Shown here one piece after another: positions 44,893 through 57,171 of a stretch of DNA of 64,000 bases. The position numbers and the translations under genes were made by a program. The stretch's first letter is position 1, and every line of letters starts with the position of its first letter. This DNA comes from Basidiobolus meristosporus CBS 931.73 (Eukaryota; Basidiobolomycota; Basidiobolomycetes; Basidiobolales; Basidiobolaceae): positions 1 through 64,000 of the forward strand of contig MCFE01000093.1 in assembly GCA_002104905.1 (NCBI GenBank). The letters are read 5' to 3'. The notes beneath the pieces were generated by a model, which was given only the letters and a program-made list of their open reading frames with translations, was not told where the DNA came from and searched no databases.

Positions 44893-45420
44893 TGTCATGA
44901 TCACATGACCACCACAAACACCCATGTCAAGTTTCAGCTTTCTAGCTCAATTTCTAAGAGATTCCTTCTGGAACCTTCTACCACCTTCCAAAAGTCCCTG
45001 ACCATTTCAAACCCTTGTTACACAATGGAACATTCCATGGAAGCTTCCCATTGTATTTTTCATAGTCCAGTACCATATATGGAAATACCAGGTCACATGA
45101 CTTAGTCACATGATCAGGTGACCCAATCCACTTCCCCATCCTGTCTCAGTGCTGTGTCATCTATGTCATTATCCCCAGCACCATTGCTGTGCCTCACCCC
45201 ACAACCCCATTAGTATTAGCCAATATCTCTTGGCATCAGTATAACCAAAAAGTATATATAGTCCTATCCCCCCTGAAGTATTCCTCAGTCTGATAAACAC
45301 AGGTCTTGAATAAACAGCCTTGCCTTGGAAATCCACCTTGCCTTGTTGATCCACACCTAAGTCCTTTCCTGGTCCTGCCTTGCCTAGTCCTACTCTCCTG
45401 CCTTGTGTCTATTCATAACA
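44893..45420 (+). repeat. Solo LTR of a gypsy-type family (528 bp)
   Basis: Starts TGTCATGATCACATG and ends TATTCATAACA, flanked by atgaa on both sides (44,888-44,892 and 45,421-45,425). Aligning with the second copia copy near 56,345 shows the site without the insert. It shares its 3' half with the gypsy LTR at 61,051. Confidence 0.88.
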
Positions 45421-45542
45421 ATGAAAACCTTCTTAATTGTAATTTCTTGATATTGGGTAAAAAGTTCTTTTTGGTGTGTAAAGTGTTGCAGAAGCTTCAG
45501 AGTTAATATACCACGTCTGAGAATCCTTGTTTGTGGTCATAT

Positions 45543-46371
45543 TTAGTGCAGATATGAATAGTCTATCTTTAGTTGTTGCAGCATTTCCATATTTAGGCTT
45601 CTTTTGCTGATAATGTCTCTTTTTGAGACACCGGTCTGATGTGTGTCCTTTCCTTTTGCAGTAGTTGCAAAATAGGTTGCTGTTGCCTTTGTAGGGTCTT
45701 GGGTACCTCCTTTGTTGGTTATCATAGCTTATTAAAGCATTTTCTTCTTCTTCTTCTTGGCGCTTGATTTTCTTAATTCTTCATCCAGGAGCCTTACATA
45801 TACATAATTTAAGGTCAAATCTTCAGTTCTGGACTCTAGGGCTGATACAAGGCCCTGAAACCTTGTCTGTCAGGCTATTCAGGATGGTAACTATCACATC
45901 CTCATCAGTAGTTAGTACGCCCACAGATTCCATCTCATCTACCAACAGGGTAATTCTGTTAATTAGATTTTTCATTTCTTCTCCTGGCAGCATCTTTGTA
46001 TTAAAGAATTTTTGTCTCAGATACATTTTCTTGGCAGCTGAACATGACTGGTAGGTGTCTTCTAATGCCTTCCAGGCATTCTTTGCTGTTTTTGCTCTTG
46101 AGCATTGAATTAGCAATTTGTCCCTGACATTAAGGCAAATGCAGTTAAAGGCACTTTGTTCTTTCTTGTGGTACTTTAAGGCTTCCTCTCCCATGTTTTT
46201 AGGAGGGCATTCTTCTCCCATGACAATATCCCAAAGGCCTCTTTCTTGTAGCAGGATCTTCATCTTCACCTTCCACACTTGGTAGTTAGATCCATCCAAC
46301 TTTTCAGCAGAGGAAAAAATTCCAGTAATAGCAGTAGTAGACATTGCAGAGAGTGACAGCTTTGGGCTCAT
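45543..46371 (-). pseudogene. Copia gag with CCHC knuckle
   Basis: Starts at the ATG inside the primer site (46,371). Copia gag core: DGSNYQVWKVKMKILLQERG, NAWKALEDTY and LINRITLLVDEMESVG. A CX2CX4HX4C knuckle (CNYCKRKGHTSDRC) lies at 45,628-45,669. A frameshift follows ILNSLTD. Confidence 0.83.
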
Positions 46372-46375
46372 AACC
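46364..46375 (-). promoter_or_regulatory. Primer-binding site (initiator tRNA-Met half)
   Basis: GGTTATGAGCCC on the minus strand, directly next to the 5' LTR. It is complementary to the anticodon-arm region of fungal initiator tRNA-Met, the half-tRNA primer known for Ty5 and Drosophila copia. The same 12 bases abut the LTR in the second copy at 57,160-57,171. The gag ATG overlaps it. Confidence 0.75.
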
Positions 46376-46723
46376 TGTTGTAAGAGTCTTGGAGATATTG
46401 GAAGTGATTGGGAGAACAAGTAGATTATGTGGTTTTCACTTAATGATTTATTGAATGAAAAAGTAGTATTTATACTTTTACCTGGTCTTGGCATTACAAA
46501 CACGTAGATAGGTTAAGGAAGGTCCTAAGAGCATGGGTGCAAAGTTTGGGGCTGTTTGGACAACTTTGAGAATTTTCATGTTCTGGGTACCTGGTATTTT
46601 GGTGAAAATATTCTAAGTAAATCCTGACAAGGAATTTGGTCAGTATTCTCTTGGATTTGAAGGTAATGATCTAAGTGACTAAGTTAGGCAAATATTTAGG
46701 TGGAAATACAAATTTTTACAACA

Positions 46724-49082
46724 AAACTGTCATGTGGCTGGCAACATATGATCCAAAGACTCTCCTAATTCCAACATGTGTTAGCAGTTGCATGGCATTC
46801 ACATACAAAAATGTTACCACTGCAACATGTTCAAATTGTCAGGAATCCACCACCATTAGGGGAAAACATTGTTCACACTCTAGATATATTCCGGTTATAC
46901 CCCATCTGAGGAAGCTGATGCAGTCCAACAAATATTGCAAGGCTATACAGTACCACACTCAGTATCAATCAAGCACAAACATATCCGATATATTTGATGG
47001 CAAACATTACAAACAGCTAAGAAGCAAGGGCTACTTTGAAGGTATGTATGACCATGCTTTTGCTTTAGCACTTGATGGTTTCTCATTAAACAAGTACTCT
47101 ACCATCAAATCCTGCTGGCCACTGATTCTCATCAGTATGAATATGCCACCCATCTTACAGTATCAGAGCAATAATCTGATGGTAGTCTCACTGGTATCTG
47201 GGCCTAAATCACTGTCCAACCTGGATAGCTACCAGTATCCATTGCTGGATGAATTTTGTATGCTTTCCAGCAGGACAACAGTAAATGGCCATCATGTAAA
47301 AGTGTATATTATTATCTGCATTGGAGATACCCCAGCCATCAGCAAGATAGCAGGTTTTCCCAGGCAAAATGGACAGTATTGCTGTCAAATGTGTCAGATC
47401 CAGGAGATTTACTCCATAAATCTCACACATTGCTATTACCAAAACACCAGCACTCAGAACATCCTCTTTCCACAGAGAGAATGTACAGAAGTAAGCATGC
47501 AATTGCAGCAAAGTTGGCAAGCTATAAGCCATTGGCAGGAATATGGAATCAATTGGAAACAAGAGATACTTAAGATAGAGGGTATCTGTTGGAGCAAAAG
47601 CTTTCCACTGGGATCAATGCAACAACTGGATGAACTGGATATGTATTTATTCAAATGGTGTTCTGAAGTCATTCCTATTAAGAGTACATTGGAAGCATTG
47701 GGAGTCATATGTGGACATTGTAGGAATATTTATCCAGAAGCGGATCACCAATGCCAACTTGACGCATCTACAGCTGTTGTGTGAGGAGTTTGTGATAGGA
47801 TTTGAGCAGCTATACTACAAGCATAAAGCTGAACACATAGATCTCTACTGCTACCGTGTCCATTCTCTACTCCATCTTGAACAATGTGTACAGAGCATTG
47901 GGCCTTGCTTCACCTTTTGGGAGTTTCCTATGGAGCAGATGTGGTGGGAGATAGGAAGACAAGTCAAGTTGCAGGTATTACCATATCCCAATCTCATCCA
48001 GAATATTACCTTCAAGTCCATCATGGAGGTGATGTGTTGGCCCATGGAGGAGAGCCAGATAGAGTTGGAAAATACTAAGGACAAATGTGCACATGGAGAC
48101 ACCTATGCCTATGGCATTAAGAAGCTAAGCAGCCCCAATGTGTGGGTAATCAGTTAAGTAATGCAAAGTTGGGTTGAGTGCAACAAGCAACTAATTTTTA
48201 TCAGGAAAACTCCACCAAGACATGCTGGATTTCTCATGGTCACAAGCCAACTTCTACACCATTCAATACAGAATTTGCACAAACAAAAGCCAGAGCGCAC
48301 CTATGAGGGGGACTAGAACCCTGCAGGGAGAAGGAATATAATGGCTAGATACCAAGAAGTTCTTTGGCAATATTCAGGAGGTATTCATGGCAGAAGTGGC
48401 AACAACCAAGAATATGTTTGCAAGATGTATATGTTACCAGCAGTACAAGCTATATGGCAACTTTGCAAGTATCACACTAAAAAGCTGTAAAGTTGAGGTG
48501 ATAGAAGTATGTCAATTGCGGCAGGTGTGCACATTTGTAGAGGTTAGTAAGCAGGAGGCCATGGTTTTTTTTGATTTAAACTATATGTGGAATACCCAAG
48601 GTAGTAGTGGTAAGCAAATAAAGAGGGGTGACTCTACAGTGGAATATATGAGTTGCACAAGGAGAGGTAGTAAAAGGAAATACCATTTGGTTAGTTGGCA
48701 TGGTATCTTTATACAGAACCAGTGGTGGGCCATCATACTGCCAATATAATGCCATCAGAGTCTTGCTGTGAGGCTGTTAAAATACTGTCAAGTTTCTAGG
48801 CATATATGGCAATTAGAAGTCCTGGCTGACTGGATCCACATAAAATAGTAATAGAGTGCTGAAAGACCACAACAATACCAAACAAACATGGCCACAGCAC
48901 CAATCAAAGATTGTCAAGTTTTATCCCTTTATTTGGCTGCAAAATTTGCAAAACACCGTCATGATCTGTTATAAGATTGTCAGGAGAGTCACTAATTCCA
49001 AGCTGCTGTATTATGACAGTCTCTATACAGGATCTTGATGGATCATCTAGATCAGATCCACCCACGGGACCAAATTATTTTT
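46724..49082 (+). mobile_element. Tnp2 (CACTA/EnSpm-type) transposon copy 1, truncated
   Basis: Cut at its left end by the copia LTR. The transposase reads in near-continuous frames at 46,724-47,784, 47,630-48,157 and 48,387-48,749. Tnp2 motifs: HYKQLRSKGYF, ALALDGFSLNKYSTIKSCWP, MPPILQYQSNNLMVVSLVSG, IIICIGDTPAISKIAGFPRQ and NGQYCCQMCQ; later VHSLLHLEQC with FWEFPMEQMWWEIGRQ. A deletion after FPLGSMQQL removes about 125 bp present in copy 2. It ends ggaccaaattattttt, mirrored in copy 2. Confidence 0.8.
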
Positions 49083-49451
49083 ACAGAGTTCTAAAACTTC
49101 ACTGAAGGCATTGGGATAGTATTTCAAGATCTTGACATTGTAGCCTTGTCTGTCAGTGGAATCTCCACTCTGTCAACAATGGAGGCTGTGCAGGCTGTGG
49201 ATGCTGTGGTAGACAAATTGCCTTTTTCAGCAAACTTATCTACCTTGCTGGAGTGTTGCTCAACTAGCTGCGCTTCCAACTCTTGTGAAAACAGCTGTTT
49301 TCCTGTTGGTAATTCTTCTTGGCTATGATGGGATTCAGTCTGTTCCTGGCTTGCAGCATTAATTGGCATGAACTGCAGTTTTTTTTGCATGCCTCCCTGT
49401 CTCAGGCTTGGGTAGACATTTTTCCCTTTACCTTTTCCTTTATACCCTAGG
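49083..49451 (-). mobile_element. Spacer: fragment of the companion ORF family
   Basis: This 369-bp piece between the two inverted transposon arms encodes on the minus strand (49,124-49,390) a peptide nearly the same as that at 53,372-53,629 (ESHHSQEELPTGKQLFSQEL, STTASTACTASIVDRVEIPL). Its edges coincide exactly with the arm ends. Confidence 0.75.
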
Positions 49452-51951
49452 AAAAATAATTTGGTCCCACAGGTGGATCTAATCCAGATCAGCCCTCAAG
49501 TTCCCATTTAGAGACTGTCATAACAACAGCAGCTTGGAATTAGTGATCCTTGTAACATTCTTAATGAAAGGATCATAACAATGTTTCACCAATTTTATAA
49601 CCAAATAAAGGGATAAAACTTGACAATCTTTGATTGGTGCTGTAACAATATTTGCATTGTATTGTCATGGTCGTTCAACGCTCTATTACTATTTTATGTG
49701 GATCCAGTCAGACAAGACATCTAATTGCCATATATGGCAAGAAACTTGACGGTATTTTAACGGCCTCACAGCAAGACTCTGATGGCATTATATTGGCAGT
49801 ATGATGGCCCACCACTGGTTCTGTATAAAGATACCATGCCAACTTACCAAATGGTATTTCCTTTTTCTACCTCCCCTTGTGCAATTCATATATTCCACTG
49901 TAGAGTCACCCCTCTTTATTTGCTTACTACTACTACCTTGGGTATTCCACATATAGTTTAAATCAAAAAAAACTATGGTCTCCTGCTTACTAACCTCTAC
50001 AAATGTGCACACCTGCCGCAATTGACATACTTCTATCACCTCAGCTTTACAGCTTTTTAGTGTGATACTTGCAAAGTTGCCATATAGCTTGTACTGCTGG
50101 TAACATATACATCTTGCAAACATATTCTTGGTTGTTGCCACTTCTGCCATGAATACCTCCTGAATATTGCCAATGAACTTCTTGGTATTTAGCCAATATA
50201 TGCCTTCTCCCTGCTAGATTCTAGTCCCCCTTATAGGGGCACTCTGGCTTTTGTTTGTGTGAATTCCATATTGAATGGTGTAGAAGTTGGCTTGCAACAA
50301 TGAGAAATCTGGCATATCTTGGTGGAGTTTTCCAGATAAAAATTAGTTGCTTGTTGCACTCAACCCAACTTTGCATTACTTAACTGATTACCCACACATT
50401 GGGGCTGCTTAGCTTCTTAATGCCATAGGCATAGGTGCCTCCATGTGCACATTTGTCCTCAGTAATTTACAACCTTTTCTGGCTGTCCTCCATGTGCAAA
50501 CTCATCATATCCATGATGGACTTAAAGGTAAAATTCTTGATGATATTGTGATATGGTAGTACCTGCAACTTGACTTGTCTTCCTATCTCCCCCCACATCT
50601 GCTCCATATGAAACTCCCAAAAGATGAAGCAAGGCCCAATATTCTCCGCACACCAGGCAAGATGGAGTAGAGAATAGATACAGTAGCAGCAGAGATCTAG
50701 GTGTTCAGCTTTATGTTTGTAGTATAGCCACTTGAATCCTGTCACAAACTCCTCACACAACAGCTGTAGATGCGTCAAGTTGGCATTGGTAATCCGCTTC
50801 TGGATAAATATTCCTACAATGTCCACATATGACTCCCAATGCTTCCAATGTACTCTTGATAGGAATGGCTTTGTATTGTTGCATATGTGTATGAATATCA
50901 GTTAGAGGTACTTTGCGCAGTGGATACTCTGTAATATCTTGCCAATTCTTTCAAATTTCTCCAGTATCTTGAAGGGCTCATTTAGCTTGAAATGACCCAT
51001 GTACAACTTGGTCATCAGTATAGGGATATTGTTGAAAAGCAAATGCATTGAACCCAGTGGAAAGCTTTTGGTCCAACAGATACCCTCTATCTTAAGTATC
51101 TCCAGTTTCCAATTGATTACATATTCTGGCCAATGGCTTATAGCTTGCCAACTTTGCTGTAATTGCATGCTTACTTCTTTACATTCTCTCAGTGGAAAGA
51201 TGATGTTCTTAGTGCTGGTGTTTGGGTAATAATAATATGTATGCGTTATGGAGTAAATCCTAGGATTACTGGGCTCACTTGGCTCCACAAAGTGTCCTTG
51301 GCATTTGTTTCAATGGGTGTTATCTCATTGCACATAGGTATTTGACCACGCTTATAGATGGTACTGTTGTTAGGAGAGATAGGCTCAAAATCCATCAGTA
51401 AACCTTCTTTGTCAGAGCTATCACTCTGTGTGCCATATTCAGAAGACTAAGGTAAGCCTAAAGGCATCACAAACATACCTAACTCAGTTTGTGCAAGGTG
51501 ACAAAGACAGCCAGGTGCCAACATAGAAGTATCAACTGGCTAGCAAGATATTGTTAGTACAGTAGTGACTAATGAATGGTCAAATATGACTAGGGTGGCA
51601 AAACACTGGTCATGATCCTTGCAATACTTCCTATGCTGTCTATGTGCTTCATGGCTAAGAGGCTTCCCCAATGGCCACATGGTCTTTTTTCTTGTCTCTT
51701 ACATTGTTGAGTCAAAGTAGTCTTGTCCGTGGGGTAAACAGTTTGATCTTCAACAAGGTAATGCTATTATGTCACTTTTTGGTCAACACTCATGTGAACT
51801 TAAGACAGTCTTGTATATGAGACATTGCACCTACATGAATGTAAGATTCAATGATGACCCGCCATGGTAAGCATTATAAATAAAGTTGTGGCACCAAATA
51901 CACATGTATATGTAACATCACTCCCCTTTAGTTTGACTCACATCCATATAT
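49452..51951 (-). mobile_element. Tnp2 transposon copy 2, inverted, internally deleted
   Basis: Mirror of copy 1 from aaaaataatttggtccc onward. The transposase C-terminal frames lie at 49,788-50,150, 50,467-50,826 and 50,902-51,288. It keeps a segment lost from copy 1 (FNNIPILMTKLYMGHFKLNE), but the DDE-containing region is deleted near 51,290, where 5' transposase sequence resumes. About 51,580-51,670 encodes HRQHRKYCKDHDQCFATLV, typical of the Cys-His N-terminus of Tnp2 proteins. Confidence 0.75.
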
Positions 51952-54340
51952 ATGCTGCCAAAAAATAAAGCAAAGTTGTCTGGTTCTCAAGCAAGCCCCA
52001 CAGCTGATGGCAACAGAAGAACAGTTGGACAACAGCTTGCTTTGACATTCAGTGCAACATGCAGGGCTATATCAAAAAAAGACCCTGTGGACAGTGTGCC
52101 CATTGAAGGTGATAATGCAGACTCCTCAGGCTCTCAGTCAAGTAGGAAATTGAGAACCTCTGTAGAGCCACAAGCTGACTGTTATGCTCAGGCAGATGAG
52201 AATGTAGCAAACACAGTACCCTCAGTTGAAGATCAGCAAGTGGCCATGATATCATCACCACCACCCATATTAGCAAGTATGCTGTCAGCTCATACTGAAG
52301 GATTAATGAAGCAATTAGGTGCAGTGGCTGATAGGATAGATGCAATGGCCCAGAGAAATCAGGAAATATTCCAGAAACAGGATGAGTTGATAATACATGT
52401 AGTGCAAACAATATCCCAGGTAGAGAAAGCAGTATTTTTGCTGCAAATCAAAGAACTCAAGTAGCTCAATGTCACAGCCAAGAATTGAGCCATTTCCCAA
52501 TGTAACAGAAGAGGAACTCCATACAGTCTTTGAAGCACAAAAACAGTGCCCAAAGATAAAGCCCACAGAAAAACCTATCACAGTGTGGGAGGGAGAGAAT
52601 GTGGATGTTTATACCAAAGCCTAAAAGTCAAAAGACATTGAAGATCTGTGAAGCCGTTGAGTGCAATAATGAAGAGTGGGCTAATATACAAGAGGCCATC
52701 AGAGTCTAGCATGCCATCACCTTAAGGCCGGCACAACGTGGGACCATCAGGAACTTAAGGCTAAGCAGAAAACACTTGACTTGTTCCATGAGCATTACCC
52801 TGGATTCAAATAGGCCATTGGATTTTGCGCCAGCATTGGTATACTAAGAAAGTATCTTAAGAGTAGCAGAAACTATCAAAGGCAGACAGAACAAGGGTGC
52901 CATGGCTAAAAACCAGTGGCTTCCTCAAGAGCTCATTACAAGCAGGGACAAAAGCTCCAGAAAAGCATCAAAGAGATGTCAGGTGGCTGGAAGAGTGCCA
53001 ATTAGGGACAAGCAGGCAGACATGGATGCACCAGCACAACATTATTAAGGAAAAAGTGTAGTACCACTCAAGAAGCACCCAGTCAAAGTAGCAGTGAAGG
53101 ACCAGGCAGTGATGAAAACCAGTTGCTTTTATAGGAGCCTGTCACAACTACAGTTGGGAGCTTAAAACAAGCAGAAAAGAAACATCAGGTTGCCAGAAGA
53201 GTACCAGCAAGGGACAAGCAGGCCAAAACAGGTGCGTCAGAGCAGAATTTATCTAGGTGAAAGCATAGTTTTTTATAAGAAGCACTCAGACAAAGTAGCA
53301 ATGAAAGACCTGGCAGTGATAAAGGAAAAGGTACAGGGAGAAATGTCTACCCAAGCCTGAGACAGGGAGGCATGCAAGAAAAACTGCAGTTCTCGCCAAT
53401 TAATGCCACAAGCCAGGATCAGACTGAATCCCATCATAGCCAAGAAGAACTACTAGCAAGAAAACAGCTGTTTTCACAAGAATTGGAAGCACAGCCAGTT
53501 GAGCTACACTCCAGCAAGGTAGATGAGTTTGCTGAAAAAGGCAATTTGTCTACCACAGCTTCCACAGCCTCCATTGTTGACAGAGTGGAGATTCCACTGA
53601 CAGACAAGGCTACAAGGTCAAGAGCTTGAAATACTATCACAATGCCTTCAGTGGAGTTTTGGAACATTAATATGCACACCAAGAGGTTGCAGCACTTCTT
53701 CAGGAGCAGTGCTCAAGAAAAAGCACTAGAATATTACACGGATTTATTGCAATGACTGGCAGATGAGGAGCTAGACCTTGCAGTGCTGACTGAAGACCAG
53801 GATGTGTGGGAACCAGTGAATGAACAGTGGCATAAAGCCATTTGGTTCCCACCAAAGTTGTGGAACCAGAGTGTCACAGCAGATATTCATATTGGGTGGT
53901 GGAACTTAATGGAGTTACTTGTTGAGTGTGGGGTTGGGCTTAATGTTAGTGTAGGGTATAGAGACTTGTATAGGTCAGAGCAATTGGCAATTGAGGTACA
54001 ACTGAAGTTTCAACAGAAATTAATCAGTTTGTATGTATGAAAAGTAAGAGAAACAGCTGAGTAAGGTAGTAAGGAGTATGAAAAAGAGGCAATAACCAAT
54101 CAATACACACAAACATAGGAGGCAATAGAGTGTCTGAGACCAGAAGCAAGCAAATTGTCAGGGAACCAATCAAAAGCCACTTATACGTTGTTGCAATGAA
54201 AAATTTTGACTACGTTTTTGTGAGATCTGGGGTGCAATCTTTTTTCAATGGTCTTTTGACAGTTTCCCCACAAGATCAGTACCTCTTGGTCACAGGACTT
54301 TAACTTTGTGATGGCCTTTTGACACAATCATCTCAACAAT
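51952..54340 (+). mobile_element. Companion ORF family divergent from Tnp2 copy 2
   Basis: An unrecognised ORF reads outward from the shared 5' region. 51,952-52,464 encodes 170 residues, basic and Ser-rich at first (PKNKAKLSGSQASPTADG), then a predicted coiled coil (TEGLMKQLGAVADRIDAMAQ). After stops, 53,372-53,629 and 53,783-54,040 (LWNQSVTADIHIGWWNLMEL) continue the family. Four copies in the window (here, 49,083-49,451, 57,511-57,709 and 57,710-58,330) mark it as transposon-borne. It may be the second gene of the Tnp2 element; no function is assigned. 54,041-54,340 is noncoding tail shared with 57,710-57,900. Confidence 0.55.
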
Positions 54341-54353
54341 TTCTCATAGGGTA

Positions 54354-54440
54354 TAGTGCTAGATAGTGCCATAGAGTGACAGATTAATCCAGCACTATAA
54401 ACAGGTTGGCACTATGTGGCATTATCCAATGGAACAAGTC
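54354..54440 (+). repeat. 87-bp terminal inverted repeat, left
   Basis: Begins tagtgctagatagtgcc and ends ggaacaagtc; the inverted partner is at 61,446-61,532. Flanked outside by TA (54,352-54,353). It contains scattered agtgcc/ggcact subrepeats. Confidence 0.7.
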
Positions 54441-57171
54441 TACTGAGTTCTCCTATATTGGACATCTTGAACTCTGTAGATAGGTAGGATTTAGTCTCTT
54501 CCAATGTTGCTAGGCTATTGGCAGTTATAATAAGGTCATCCACATATATAGCTAATAGAACTGGATTTGCTCTATCTTGCATATGGTAAATACTTCAGTC
54601 AGCATTACTCCTTATGAAACTCAGAGATTCCAAATCAGAGCCTATCTTGAAATTCCTGACTCTTGGTGATTGTTTGAGACCTTATAGAGATCTTTTAAGC
54701 TTGCAGACCAAATGGGATCTATCCTAGTCCAGAAACCCATCACACTGGTCTATATTCACATCCTAATCAAGTTCTCCATTCAAAAATGCAGTTTTTGCAT
54801 CCATTTGATGTATAACTAACTTTTATTTAGCTGCAATAGCCGATATCAATCTGATGGAATTAAACTTGGCTACTAGTGCAAAGGTCTCAGTATAGTCAAG
54901 CCCTTTTGTTTGAGAGCATCATTTGGCCACAAGTCTTGCTTTGTATCTTTCAGTAGTACCATTGGAAGTGTATTTTGTCTTGAAAACCTATCTGCATCCA
55001 ACTGATTTTTGGTTGATTGGTAATTTGACTAAGTCCCCAGTTTGATTTTCCATCAGGGCCTTATATTTCTTAGTTGTTGCAGATCTCCAAAACTTTGTCT
55101 GAGAGCTATGTAGTGCCTCTTTTACAGTCTGAGGCTCAACAATATGGACTGAATTGGCACAGGCTAAGTGTGTACCCTCAATGATATAGTAATTTGGCTA
55201 TTTCTTGTCCAGTTAGATTTCCAGGCATTTGATACTGGAATGATCACTTCTGTGATATTCCTTGGTGCTGATTCAGACTGAACCATAGTTGTAAAGTTCT
55301 CTGAGTCCAATATTTTTCATTGTTTTGCCTCAATTCAGTCCTGACTATTGGCACACCTGAGATCAAATTGTTGTCATCTTCAAATGCCATTTTGAGCAAA
55401 AATCTTACATTTTCACCAAACAACACATCTCTGGACTTGATCAGCTTCTTTGCTTTGGTATTGTAGAGTCTGCATGCTTTACTCTCATTGCAGTAGCCCA
55501 AAATATGCATTTTACACTTTTTGGCAAATATTTTGACTAATTTTTGGACAGTTTTTTGGCACATGCTGTGTACCCAAATATTCTTAAATTTTCTGCATTG
55601 GTTTGTGTTTACAACATGCCTCAGATGGAGTGGAATCACAAAGTACTCTGTTATAACTCATATTTGTAAAGTATATAGCTGTGGCAACTGATTCCACCCC
55701 ATAATCATAGAATAATATTTGATCAAGGATCATAGATCTTGCAATATTAGTTATTGATCTGTTAGCATGCTGCTACTCCATTTTGCTGTGGGGAGTATGG
55801 TATTGTAGTCTCTTGCTTTATCCCATGAACTTTGCAGAAGTGGATGATGAGTTTTGAGGAATATTCTCCACCATTGTCAGAGCATGTTTTCTTGATTCTT
55901 TCATCAGTTTCTCTCTCCACCATGGCGTTAAACTCCCTCAACTTGGACAGAGCTTCTTCCTTTCTCTCCATGAAGTAGACCCATGTGTATCCTTGCGCAA
56001 ACTAATCAAAATAGATATGTCCAAATCTCCTGTGCCAAAGCATTGGTATTTCTTCATTCAAGTTACTTATATTGGCTTCCAGATATGCTGCAACATAAAT
56101 CAGCCTATGCAAAATCTGATCTATGATACCCAAAGCAATATTAGCACCATTTGGATCAGTGATCCTGCATCCAGAATTGTTAAAGCTGAAACTGAGTCCT
56201 TCTGCAGTGGCCTTACTTACAGATAGTAGGTTCTTGTCTATTTCTGGAACATATAGTACTTCCTTCAAGGTCAGTGGATGGCTTCCTTCACTGCTTTTAG
56301 GGATTATTTGGATAATTTCTTCTCCCATTGCCTCAGGTGTTCTATTGTAGCCCATGAAAATCTTGTTAAGTGGAATTTCTCAATATTGGGTAATAAGCTC
56401 TTTTTGGTGTTTAAAGTGTTGAGATGATCCAGAGCCAATGTACCCTGTCTGAGAACTCTTGTTTGTGGTCATATTTTGATTGCCTTTAAAAGGTCTTACG
56501 TACATGATTTGTTGGTTATCACTGCTTTTTAAAGCATTTTTTCCTTCCTTCTTATTGGCCCACAACTTTCTTGAATCTTCATCCAGGAGCCTGCTATATA
56601 TATAATTTAAGGTCATATCTTCAGATCTAGACTCTAAGGCTGATACAAGGCCCTGAAACCTGTCTTCCAGGCTATTCAGAATGGTTACTATCACATCTTC
56701 ATCAGTAGTTGGTACACCCACAGATTATATCTCACCCACCAGCAGGGTAATTCCATTAATTAGATTTTCATCTCTTCTCCTGGCAGCATCCTTGTAGTAA
56801 AGAATTCTTGTCCAAGATACATTTTCTTGGCAGCTGAACATAACTGGTAAATGTCTTCTAATGCCTTCCAGGCATTCTTTGCCATTTTTGCTCTTGAGCA
56901 ATAAATCAGCAGCTTGTCCTTGACATTGAGACAAATGCATTTAAAGGCACTTTGTTCTTTCTTCTGGTATATTAAGGCTTCTGCTCCCACATTTTTAGGA
57001 GGGCATTATTCTCCCCTGACAATATCCCAAAGGCCTTTTTCTTGTAGCAGCATCTTCATCTTCACTGTCCACACTTGATAGTTGGATACATCCAGCCTTT
57101 CAGCAGAGGGAGAAGCTCCAGTACTAGCAGTAGTAGCCATTACAAAGAGTGACACCTTAGGGCTCATAACC
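54441..57171 (-). mobile_element. Second copia copy, 3' truncated and heavily decayed
   Basis: Starts inside the RT region and follows the first copia element through the integrase (55,762-55,971, KKTCSDNGGEYSSKLIIHF), GAG-pre-integrase (56,002-56,355, WHRRFGHIYFD) and gag (56,380-57,171), with many stops and small deletions. RNase H and the 3' LTR are missing. The 12-bp primer site at 57,160-57,171 is intact. It keeps TGG and CTAGTA codons that are mutated in the first copy. Confidence 0.8.

Larger units (their letters stand above)
41508..46723 (-). mobile_element. Ty1/copia LTR retrotransposon, degenerate
   Basis: LTRs at 41,508-41,856 and 46,376-46,723 (349 and 348 bp, TG...CA ends) enclose gag, integrase, reverse transcriptase and RNase H in copia order on the minus strand. 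A primer site abuts the 5' LTR and a purine stretch (tgagtgggag) abuts the 3' LTR. Several nonsense codons and frameshifts, and clear divergence between the LTRs, show it is dead. A 528-bp gypsy LTR sits between gag and integrase. The outer flanks do not match because the left end lies in a duplicated LTR segment. Confidence 0.9.

Noticed and set aside
44872-45105. 77-codon plus frame and other frames in 44.9-45.5 kb
   Set aside because: They lie in the gypsy solo LTR and carry no domain.
46675-46723. Start of the 369-codon Tnp2 frame inside the copia LTR
   Set aside because: The first residues are LTR sequence read through by chance; transposon coding begins after 46,723.
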